Assembly: GCA_905480065.1 (NCBI GenBank)
Contig: CAJQOV010000049.1
Coordinates: forward strand, 1-12,620
Origin: an uncultured Gammaproteobacteria bacterium
Lineage (GTDB): Bacteria; Pseudomonadota; Gammaproteobacteria; UBA9214
Direction: 5' to 3'
DNA length: 12,620 nucleotides
The notes under the pieces were generated by a model. That model made no database searches and was not told where the DNA came from. It saw only the letters and a program-made list of their open reading frames with translations. Of this stretch, positions 1 through 8,134 are shown in pieces; the first letter of the stretch is position 1, and each line of letters begins with the position of its first letter. A program made the position numbers and the translations under genes.

Positions 1-417
1 GCCAGTCCGCTGCTGGAAGACATCGACCTGATGGGCGCCAACGGCATCCTGGTCAATGTCACTGCCGGCCTCGATCTCGGTATCGGCGAGTTCGAGGAAG
101 TGGGCAACACCATCAAGCAGTTCGCCTCCGAGAACGCCACCGTGGTAGTGGGTACGGTGATTGACCCGGACATGCGCGACGAACTGCGGGTCACCGTGGT
201 GGCTACCGGGCTGGGCATGCAGTCGAAGAAGCCGACCGAGAAACCAACGCTGATTCATACCAATGCCGATTCCGTGGGCCAGGAAAACTACGATCGGCCG
301 ACGGTGCTGCGTAACAAGAACCGTGCGGCGCAGCAGGCCCGTGGCGCGGGTGGCAATTCGGCTGAGGACATGGATTACCTGGATATCCCGGCCTTCCTGC
401 GTCGCCAGGCTGACTGA
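1..417 (+). CDS. ftsZ: Cell division protein FtsZ, C-terminal 138 residues (5' end outside window)
   Basis: This is the tubulin-like GTPase that forms the Z ring at the division site; only its 3' part is present. The frame is open from base 1 and begins in the second half of the tubulin fold (SPLLEDIDLMGANGILVN, then a glycine-rich turn and VIDPDMRDELRVTVVATGLG). A variable, charged linker of about 50 residues follows. The protein ends with the conserved tail DYLDIPAFLRRQAD, nearly identical to the E. coli tail, where FtsA, ZipA, ZapD, SlmA and MinC bind. By comparison with the usual length of about 385 residues, roughly 245 residues lie upstream of the window. The next gene is lpxC, as in most gammaproteobacterial division clusters. 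Nothing is damaged in the visible part. Identification is certain; upstream regulation cannot be seen. Confidence 0.98.
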   Translation, partial: ASPLLEDIDLMGANGILVNVTAGLDLGIGEFEEVGNTIKQFASENATVVVGTVIDPDMRDELRVTVVATGLGMQSKKPTEKPTLIHTNADSVGQENYDRPTVLRNKNRAAQQARGAGGNSAEDMDYLDIPAFLRRQAD

Positions 418-424
418 GCCGTGG

Positions 425-464
425 CGGGCAAGTGCCTGGCCGGGAACGGCCAGGCGGCTGCCCG
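425..464 (+). terminator. Strong two-part hairpin just after ftsZ
   Basis: A perfect 9-base-pair stem (434-442 with 447-455) closes a GGAA loop of the stable GNRA type. Outside it, CGGGCA (425-430) pairs with TGCCCG (459-464) after a short internal loop. It begins 8 bases past the ftsZ stop codon. No run of T follows directly, only a looser T-rich stretch near 476-488, so it may be a weak or factor-dependent terminator, or a 3' stabilising structure that separates ftsZ from lpxC expression. The pairing is read directly from the sequence; the function is inference. Confidence 0.4.
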
Positions 465-553
465 GGCCCTGATGATTGGTATTTCTTATGTGCGAATCAG
501 ATATATTGATACGAACTTTTGTTGCAGGCACCTATCAGACTGTGACCGCGTTC

Positions 554-582
554 TAGGCAGGTTAATGAGCATGTGCTAATAT
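554..582 (+). promoter_or_regulatory. Candidate sigma-70 promoter for lpxC
   Basis: TAGGCA (554-559, 4 of 6 to the -35 consensus) and TAATAT (577-582) are separated by exactly 17 bases. A TG at 574-575 gives the -10 an extended form (TGnTAATAT). The predicted start near 589 would leave a leader of about 55 bases before lpxC. It lies in the A/T-richer half of the ftsZ-lpxC gap, downstream of the hairpin. The match is moderate; it is the best candidate I see in this gap. Confidence 0.38.
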
Positions 583-643
583 GCTCGCGGCTTTTCTGGT
601 ACTTGTCAGCGAATTCGGCTCTTTCAAGAGGAAATGAACGGCC

Positions 644-1555
644 ATGATCCGACAACGTACTCTCAAGAACGTGATTCGTGCCACCGGCGTGGGTCTGCAT
701 ACTGGCGAGAAAATTTACCTGACACTGCGACCCGCTCCGGTAGACACCGGTATCGTGTTTTGCCGTGTCGATCTTGAACATGTGGTGCAGATTCCGGCAC
801 GCCCCGAGAACGTGGGCGACACCCGGCTTTCTACTACCCTGGTCAGTAATGGAGTGCGGATCTCCACGGTCGAGCATCTGCTTTCCGCGATGGCCGGCCT
901 CGGTATCGACAATGCCTACATCGACCTGAGCGCCGCAGAAGTGCCGATTATGGATGGCAGCGCCGGCCCGTTTGTGTTCCTGATCCAGTCCGCCGGTATC
1001 GAGGAGCAGAATGCCGCGAAGCGTTTCATTCGCATCAAGCACCCGGTGCAGGTTGAGGATGGCGACAAAACCGCCCGTTTTGAGCCGTTTGACGGTTTCA
1101 AGGTGGGATTCACTATTGAATTTGACCACCCGGTGTTCAAGTCCAACACCCAGCATTCCGAGATCGACTTCTCCACTACCTCGTTTGTCAAAGAGGTGAG
1201 TCGTGCACGTACCTTCGGCTTTATGCACGAAATTGAACAGTTGCGCGAGCGCCAGCTGGCGCTGGGCGGAAGTCTGGATAATGCCGTGGTACTGGACAAC
1301 TACCGCGTGCTGAATGAAGACGGTCTGCGCTATCGTGACGAATTTGTAAAACACAAGATTCTGGATGCCATTGGTGACCTCTACCTGTTAGGTCACAGCC
1401 TGATCGGTGCCTTCAAGGGGTACAAATCCGGTCATGCCCTCAACAACAAGCTGCTGCGGGCATTGATGGCGGACGAGACGGCCTGGGAAGAAGTAACTTT
1501 TGAAGACGTGAGCGAGGCACCCATCTCCTTTCTTCAGCCTGTTCCTGCCGGTTAA
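644..1555 (+). CDS. lpxC: UDP-3-O-acyl-N-acetylglucosamine deacetylase LpxC
   Basis: This zinc hydrolase removes the acetyl group from UDP-3-O-acyl-GlcNAc in the cytoplasm, the first committed step of lipid A synthesis. The 303-residue length is normal for the family. The key residues sit one position before their E. coli counterparts: E77/H78 (STVEHLLSAMAGLG), H237 and D241 in HKILDAIGD as the other zinc ligands, D245, and H264 (GHALNNK), the general acid. The phosphate- and substrate-contacting stretch EVPIMDGSAGPF (99-110) is present. The ATG at 644 has an AAGAGGA ribosome site 11 bases upstream, and the start MIRQRTLKN is typical. It is probably transcribed from its own promoter near 554-582 as well as from ftsZ. 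In E. coli the enzyme level is set by FtsH proteolysis through the C-terminal tail; here the tail ends SFLQPVPAG, closely resembling that degron region. Confidence 0.98.
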   Translation: MIRQRTLKNVIRATGVGLHTGEKIYLTLRPAPVDTGIVFCRVDLEHVVQIPARPENVGDTRLSTTLVSNGVRISTVEHLLSAMAGLGIDNAYIDLSAAEVPIMDGSAGPFVFLIQSAGIEEQNAAKRFIRIKHPVQVEDGDKTARFEPFDGFKVGFTIEFDHPVFKSNTQHSEIDFSTTSFVKEVSRARTFGFMHEIEQLRERQLALGGSLDNAVVLDNYRVLNEDGLRYRDEFVKHKILDAIGDLYLLGHSLIGAFKGYKSGHALNNKLLRALMADETAWEEVTFEDVSEAPISFLQPVPAG

Positions 1556-1595
1556 ACCTGCTTGCATGCCGGGCGACCATGCCCGTCGGGCAGGT
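1556..1595. terminator. Imperfect dyad in the lpxC/dciA convergent gap
   Basis: The 42-base gap between two converging stop codons is almost filled by a nested dyad. The outer arms are ACCTGC (1556-1561) and GCAGGT (1590-1595). The inner arms are CGGGC (1570-1574) and GCCCG (1581-1585), with loop GACCAT. No T run follows on either strand, so a classical intrinsic terminator is not shown. It may serve as a bidirectional transcript end or 3' protection for lpxC and dciA. Pairing is seen; role is inferred. Confidence 0.3.
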
Positions 1596-1597
1596 GC

Positions 1598-2038
1598 TCA
1601 GCGCGATTCGTAGTGACTTGCCAGTTTCTGCAGTGCAGATTTCAGCTCCGGGTCCGATACAGTATTTGCTGCCTGTAGCAGGGCCTGTTTCCCCGCCGTA
1701 CCGCGACGTTTCGGTGCGGCGCGGCTTGCCGGGGCGCTAGCCCCGCTAATCGGGCACACCCTTACCTTGACTGTGCGCAGCGGCACAGACAGGTGCCGGG
1801 AAAACTGCTTGACTAGCCGTGGTGTGTGAAAGCGCAGGCGTGCTGCCCAGACCGGCGAATCGGCGGCCAGGATCAGCGTCTGGTCGCGCAGGGCAAGTAC
1901 CTGGCAATGGTCGTTCAATGGCACCTCCAGCAGGTATTTCAGCTGGTTGTTCAGGGCGGCCAGCATGCGAGCGTGCGCCAGCAATTGCGACAGCTGGCCG
2001 GACTTTTTTAACTTATTGAATTTAATTGGTATATTCAT
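1598..2038 (-). CDS. dciA: DUF721/DciA-family protein, probable replicative helicase loader
   Basis: A small basic protein of 146 residues. Residues about 10-90 fit the DUF721 (DciA) fold: a helix with LSQLLAHARMLAALNNQL, then CQVLALRDQTLILAADSPVWAARLRFHTPRLVKQF, whose 'xLxLxADSPxWAxxLR' core is the family signature. A polar Ala/Arg/Lys-rich linker (about 98-116) and a short C-terminal helix (QALLQAANTVSDPELKSALQKLASH) follow. DciA is the ancestral DnaB helicase operator in bacteria that lack DnaC/DnaI. Assigning that role here rests on family and on the conserved place between lpxC and secA, as in Pseudomonas. The ATG at 2038 is chosen because the family helix begins soon after it. No clear ribosome site precedes it. 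It converges on lpxC and diverges from the M23 gene. Its first codons (IPIKFNKLKKS) are AT-rich because they overlap the neighbour's promoter region. Confidence 0.78.
   Translation of the reverse strand: MNIPIKFNKLKKSGQLSQLLAHARMLAALNNQLKYLLEVPLNDHCQVLALRDQTLILAADSPVWAARLRFHTPRLVKQFSRHLSVPLRTVKVRVCPISGASAPASRAAPKRRGTAGKQALLQAANTVSDPELKSALQKLASHYESR
2008..2035 (+). promoter_or_regulatory. Candidate promoter of the M23 peptidase gene, inside the start of dciA
   Basis: TTAACT (2008-2013, 4 of 6 to -35) and TATATT (2030-2035, 5 of 6 to -10) are 16 bases apart on the plus strand. The predicted start near 2042 leaves a leader of about 18 bases before the ATG at 2060. The whole element lies within the first codons of the oppositely oriented dciA, in an AT-rich patch unlike its surroundings. 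With only 21 bases between the two start codons, a promoter of either gene must overlap the other gene or its start. Confidence 0.4.
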
Positions 2039-2067
2039 GGACCGACCAGTGATGCGCGGATGAATAT
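2031..2067. repeat. Inverted repeat containing both divergent start codons
   Basis: ATATTCAT (2031-2038) and ATGAATAT (2060-2067) are perfect 8-base inverted arms separated by 21 bases. Each arm is the start codon plus the following bases of one gene, so both proteins begin Met-Asn-Ile. The left arm overlaps the plus-strand -10 candidate (2030-2035). The right arm overlaps a minus-strand TATGAT (2071 down to 2066) that could be a -10 for dciA, although I see no good -35 for it. Symmetry is direct observation; a regulatory role is speculation. Confidence 0.45.
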
Positions 2068-2965
2068 CATACTGTTTAGCAACCGGCGGGGACAGGTCTG
2101 GAATTTCGAATTCCAGCCGTTGCGCGCTGGTTTGTACCTGCTGGCGGGTATGCTGCTGTTGCTCGGCGCGATCTCATACACGGCATTCCAGCTGGGTGAG
2201 AACGATCAATCCTATATCGCTGAATGGCGAGAAGTGCTGCAGCAGCAGCAGGATGAGCTCGATGTATTGCGCAAATCCGCACACGCCGACCTGGACGCGC
2301 TGACCCTGCGCATCGGCCAGATGCAGGGCCAGCTATTGCGACTGGACGGCCTGGGCGAGCGTCTGGTCAGCCAGGGCGATCTGGACCAGGCGGAATTTGA
2401 TTTCAGCGCGGCCCCGGCCATGGGTGGCCCGGAGGCTGCACAGGAGGGCGAATCGGCTGGAATCGGCGACATCCTGGCGATGCTGGACCAGCTGGATACC
2501 GGAATTGCCGACCGCGAGCAGAAACTGTCGGTACTCGAAACCCTGCTGATGAGCCGCAGTATCTCCGAGCGGGTGATGCCTTCCGGTCGCCCGATAGAGG
2601 AGGGCTGGCTGTCATCGACCTACGGCAAGCGCAATGACCCGTTTACCGGTAAAAAGGATTTCCACCACGGGCTGGATTTTGCCGGCAAGAAAGGCTCGGA
2701 TGTGGTTGTGGTCGGAGACGGTGTGGTGATCTGGTCCGGTCGGCGTTCCGGTTACGGCAACCTGGTCGAGGTGAATCATGGCAATGGCTATGTAACCCGT
2801 TACGGTCACAACCAGAAGAACCACGTCAAGGTCGGTGATACGGTTAAAAAAGGCCAGCAGATCGCACTGATGGGCTCAACCGGCCGCTCGACCGGCCCGC
2901 ATGTTCATTTCGAGGTGCTGCGCGACGGCAAGACCGTGAATCCGTCCCGCTACATCAGCAAGTAG
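2060..2965 (+). CDS. Membrane-anchored M23 (LytM-type) peptidase
   Basis: A 301-residue cell-wall peptidase of the type found between lpxC and secA in Pseudomonas relatives. A short cytoplasmic N-terminus (1-21, basic) precedes one membrane segment at about 22-45. A periplasmic coiled coil with a Gln-rich stretch (about 50-105), an acidic Gly/Ala-rich linker, a second helix (about 135-166) and the M23 domain (about 175-301) follow. The catalytic set is complete: H202 and D206 in HHGLDFAG, H250 in YGHNQ, and H281/H283 in GPHVHFEV. It is therefore probably an active zinc endopeptidase that cleaves peptidoglycan cross-links, not a degenerate EnvC/NlpD-type activator; its exact substrate is unknown. 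The ATG at 2060 has no good ribosome site, but no better start precedes the membrane segment. It is probably transcribed from 2008-2035. No terminator is evident before secA, so read-through is possible. Confidence 0.9.
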   Translation: MNIILFSNRRGQVWNFEFQPLRAGLYLLAGMLLLLGAISYTAFQLGENDQSYIAEWREVLQQQQDELDVLRKSAHADLDALTLRIGQMQGQLLRLDGLGERLVSQGDLDQAEFDFSAAPAMGGPEAAQEGESAGIGDILAMLDQLDTGIADREQKLSVLETLLMSRSISERVMPSGRPIEEGWLSSTYGKRNDPFTGKKDFHHGLDFAGKKGSDVVVVGDGVVIWSGRRSGYGNLVEVNHGNGYVTRYGHNQKNHVKVGDTVKKGQQIALMGSTGRSTGPHVHFEVLRDGKTVNPSRYISK

Positions 2966-3094
2966 CCTTGCCCGCCCGGCAGTTGCCCGGCATTCCGCTG
3001 TCATTCCCGGCACTGCACCCGGTACGCTGCCGCAGCTGCTAATTTGCAGGCACTTGCGGTATCATTCCCGACTTTCTACCGGTCACCTTTCTGC

Positions 3095-3098
3095 AGGA
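3095..3098 (+). promoter_or_regulatory. Ribosome binding site that fixes the secA start
   Basis: AGGA followed by five bases and ATG at 3104. It supports the start MAFNIL and argues against the TTG at 3044, which would add 20 residues (MQALAVSFPTFYRSPFCRKF) not typical of SecA. Confidence 0.65.
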
Positions 3099-3103
3099 AA
3101 TTC

Positions 3104-5806
<2,703 letters not shown>

Positions 5807-5833
5807 TCAAGCCTGCTGTAATCCGGGTAGCCC

Positions 5834-7051
5834 GTGCCAGCCAAGCCTGATGCTCTGCCCGCGTTGCGCCCGGTTGCCGGTTTTCGTATCGGTACCGTGG
5901 CGGCCGGCATCCGGAAGCCGGGACGCAGGGACCTGGTGGTCATGGAGCTGGCGCCCGGTTCTGTGTGTGCCGCCGTGTTTACCCGGAACCAGTTTTGCGC
6001 CGCACCGGTGCTGGTGGCACGTGAACACCTGCGGCAGGACCGGCCTGCCTGGTTGCTGATCAATACCGGCAATGCCAATGCCGGTACCGGCACGCAGGGT
6101 CTGCAGGATGCCCGGGCCTGTTGTGCGGCACTGGCCGCGCACGTCGGCTGCGCTGTATCGAAAGTGCTGCCATTTTCAACCGGTGTGATTGGCGAACCAT
6201 TGCCGGCCGCACGGATTATCAGCGCACTGCCGGCAGCCTGCGCCGCGCTTGCCGAAGACGGCTGGGTGGATGCGGCGCACGGGATCCTGACCACGGATAC
6301 CGTGCCCAAAGGCGCCTCGAAGAGCATCGAGCTGGACGGCAGGACCGTCACCATAACCGGGATTGCCAAGGGCTCCGGTATGATCCGGCCGGATATGGCG
6401 ACCATGCTGGCGTTCATCGCAACCGACGCGGTGGTCGAGGCGGATGCCCTGCAGCAGTGCCTGTCTGCAGCGGTGGAAAAATCGTTCAACCGGATTACCG
6501 TGGACGGGGATACCTCGACCAATGATGCCTGCGTGCTGGTAGCCACCGGTGCCGCCGGTGGTCCGGCGCTGGTAGCCGGCGGTGCGCAGTATGCCGCGCT
6601 GTGTGCTGCAGTCTGTGCCGTATGCGTGGAGCTGGCACAGGCCATTGTACGGGATGGTGAAGGTGCAACCCGGTTTGTCACGGTCAGCGTTGAGCAGGGG
6701 CGTGACAGCGCCGAGTGCCTGCAGGTCGCCTATACGATCGCCCATTCACCGCTGGTCAAGACGGCGCTGTTTGCCGGTGATCCGAACTGGGGACGCATCC
6801 TGGCCGCCGTTGGCAGGTCAGGGCTGGTTGACCTGGATATCCGGCCAGTCGAGATTTACCTGGACGAGGTCTGTATCGTGCGTGACGGCGGACGGTCGCC
6901 GCAATACACCGAGGCCGATGGTCAGCGCGTACTGCAGTTACCGGAATACACCATCCGCGTGCTGCTTGGACGCGGCCAGTCAGACGAGCAGGTGTGGACC
7001 TGTGATCTTTCCTACGATTACGTGAAGATCAACGCCGAATACCGTAGCTGA
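5834..7051 (+). CDS. argJ: ArgJ, glutamate N-acetyltransferase (ornithine acetyltransferase)
   Basis: ArgJ moves the acetyl group from N-acetylornithine to glutamate and so recycles it in the cyclic arginine pathway; some members also use acetyl-CoA and make N-acetylglutamate directly. Which type this is cannot be read from sequence. The 405-residue precursor is expected to cut itself before T190 in KGSGMIRPDMATMLAF, giving an alpha chain (1-189) and a beta chain (190-405) with T190 as nucleophile. The oxyanion residues T116-G117 lie in STGVIG. GDPNWGRILAAVGRSG and the C-terminus CDLSYDYVKINAEYRS are family signatures. The start is GTG at 5834: an in-frame TAG at 5828 rules out anything much earlier, and the conserved LRPVAGFRIG begins at residue 11. 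The ribosome site is weak, so translation may depend on coupling to secA, 27 bases upstream. It converges on yacG with a gap of 6 bases. Confidence 0.97.
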   Translation: MPAKPDALPALRPVAGFRIGTVAAGIRKPGRRDLVVMELAPGSVCAAVFTRNQFCAAPVLVAREHLRQDRPAWLLINTGNANAGTGTQGLQDARACCAALAAHVGCAVSKVLPFSTGVIGEPLPAARIISALPAACAALAEDGWVDAAHGILTTDTVPKGASKSIELDGRTVTITGIAKGSGMIRPDMATMLAFIATDAVVEADALQQCLSAAVEKSFNRITVDGDTSTNDACVLVATGAAGGPALVAGGAQYAALCAAVCAVCVELAQAIVRDGEGATRFVTVSVEQGRDSAECLQVAYTIAHSPLVKTALFAGDPNWGRILAAVGRSGLVDLDIRPVEIYLDEVCIVRDGGRSPQYTEADGQRVLQLPEYTIRVLLGRGQSDEQVWTCDLSYDYVKINAEYRS

Positions 7052-7061
7052 ATTCTGCTAC
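7044..7061. repeat. Near-palindrome holding the argJ and yacG stop codons
   Basis: GTAGC-T-GAATTC-T-GCTAC matches its own reverse complement at 16 of 18 positions; the only exceptions are the two T bases flanking the central GAATTC. The argJ stop TGA (7049-7051) and the yacG stop (7058-7060, minus) both lie inside. As RNA it gives a 5-pair stem on either strand. No T run follows, so it is only a weak candidate for a bidirectional terminator. Confidence 0.35.
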
Positions 7062-7255
7062 TGATCCTGTTCTGTTGCGGACGCTATGGAATCCGTGGAC
7101 GGAATGCGATTGCTCTCATCCAGCCAGCTGCCCAGATCGATCATGTGGCAGCGTTCAGAACAAAATGGACGCCATTTTTGCAACGGACTCCACTCCACCG
7201 GGGCGGAGCAGGTCGGGCAGGAAACCGTGCGCGGCGCTGTGCTGTCGTTCTGCAT
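7058..7255 (-). CDS. yacG: Zinc protein YacG, DNA gyrase inhibitor family
   Basis: A 65-residue zinc-ribbon protein, the same length as E. coli YacG. In E. coli the protein binds GyrB and blocks DNA binding by gyrase; that role is inferred here from family membership. The four zinc-binding cysteines are C13 and C16 (SCPTCSAPVEW) and C32 and C36 (RPFCSERCHMIDLGSW), followed by NRIPS and an acidic, probably disordered tail ending EQDQ. The ATG at 7255 is the only start that keeps the first CxxC with a normal short leader. It is the last gene of the probable pilB-to-yacG operon, 12 bases after zapD, with no strong ribosome site, so coupling to zapD translation is likely. It meets argJ head-on with 6 bases between stop codons. 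Confidence 0.93.
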   Translation of the reverse strand: MQNDSTAPRTVSCPTCSAPVEWSPLQKWRPFCSERCHMIDLGSWLDESNRIPSTDSIASATEQDQ

Positions 7256-7267
7256 GACGCCGGCAGG

Positions 7268-8134
7268 TCAGATTACGCAGCAGGCCAGCCGGAACTCGAC
7301 GTCCTGGTCGGTCGGCCGGGCGCGGTTGTCAGCCGTGGAAAAGTGCAGGAAACGTGCGGTGAAGCGGTGACGCCCGCCGCTCAGCTCCGCGAAGTAGGGC
7401 AGGTCGGAAGGCAGTTCGATACGCACCAGCTGGCAGGGCAGGTTCGGATCCAGTGTGCGCTGGTAGACGCCGCCTTCTGCAACCGCCGGTTTCATCGGGG
7501 TGCTATCACGGGTCATGCTGAGAATCAGCTGGATTGCCTGGCCAATCGAATTGAAACTGTCCAGCCAGCGCGCCAGGTCATGGGTGCGCTGGTCGGGGGG
7601 TTGCTGCAGCCAGTAATGAAACGCCGGCAGGTCAAAATCACAGGTGCCGCCGGGTATCGCGCTGCGCTGGCGGATGCTGGTAAGAAACTCGCTGTTTTTC
7701 AGTTCACTCGCCACCTGCCCGTTAATCCCGTGTATGCCTTCGATATGTTTGTTGATGTGGGTCATTAGCCGGCTCAGCTGGGTATGGTCCACGGCAGGGT
7801 TCTGGTCCAGCCGCTTCAGGTTGCCGGCATGGCGTTCCAGTTCCTTGATGACTTCCGATTTCAGATTGGTATTGCCGAAGATATCAACGATCTCGAGGAT
7901 GCAGCTCAGCGTGGCCCGGCTGTCCCACTCGGTAGCGCAGTCGAGATGGTGCGCAGCCTGCCGGAACAGGAATTCCAGCCGCAGAAAGGTGCGGGTACGC
8001 TCATTCAATGGTTGCTCGTAGAAAATACTGCCCGGCACCGAACTGGTTGCGGGCATGCTGTTATCCGGGGATGCATTGCTGTTGCGGCTGCTGCCGCGGG
8101 TATCTGTATACGGTTTCGTCGAGCTAGTGCTCAT
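7268..8134 (-). CDS. zapD: Cell division protein ZapD with an N-terminal extension
   Basis: ZapD (DUF1342, formerly YacF) is a cytoplasmic protein that binds the FtsZ tail and bundles FtsZ filaments. The conserved core begins near residue 36 (SIFYEQPLNERTRTFLRLEF). It continues through ATLSCILEIVDIFGNTNLKSEVIKELERH in two blocks and RQRSAIPGGTCDFDLPAFHYW (about 155-175), and ends with the expected beta region near GGVYQRTL. At 288 residues it is about 40 longer than E. coli ZapD (247). The extra length is mostly an N-terminal tail of about 35 residues in which 15 are Ser or Thr, presumably disordered. The ATG at 8134 overlaps the coaE stop by 11 bases (ATGAGCACTAG), which suits translational coupling. 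A second ATG at 8056 (MPATSSVPGS) would give 262 residues and a more usual start. I favour 8134 because of the overlap, but the choice is open. Confidence 0.95.
   Translation of the reverse strand: MSTSSTKPYTDTRGSSRNSNASPDNSMPATSSVPGSIFYEQPLNERTRTFLRLEFLFRQAAHHLDCATEWDSRATLSCILEIVDIFGNTNLKSEVIKELERHAGNLKRLDQNPAVDHTQLSRLMTHINKHIEGIHGINGQVASELKNSEFLTSIRQRSAIPGGTCDFDLPAFHYWLQQPPDQRTHDLARWLDSFNSIGQAIQLILSMTRDSTPMKPAVAEGGVYQRTLDPNLPCQLVRIELPSDLPYFAELSGGRHRFTARFLHFSTADNRARPTDQDVEFRLACCVI

Noticed and set aside
497..1354. A 285-codon minus-strand frame covering the lpxC promoter region and much of lpxC
   Set aside because: The product has no recognisable motif and is antisense to a fully conserved LpxC, so it is a shadow frame.
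2974..2992. Tandem GCCCGGCA copies after the M23 gene as a terminator or repeat element
   Set aside because: They are direct, not inverted, repeats of a short GC-rich word and form no stable hairpin followed by T.
3044..3103. A 20-residue N-terminal extension of SecA from TTG at 3044
   Set aside because: The extension is not typical of SecA, the start is TTG, and a ribosome site sits in front of ATG 3104.
7145..7768. A 207-codon plus-strand frame opposite zapD and yacG
   Set aside because: Both genes on the minus strand are clear family members; the plus frame has no motif.
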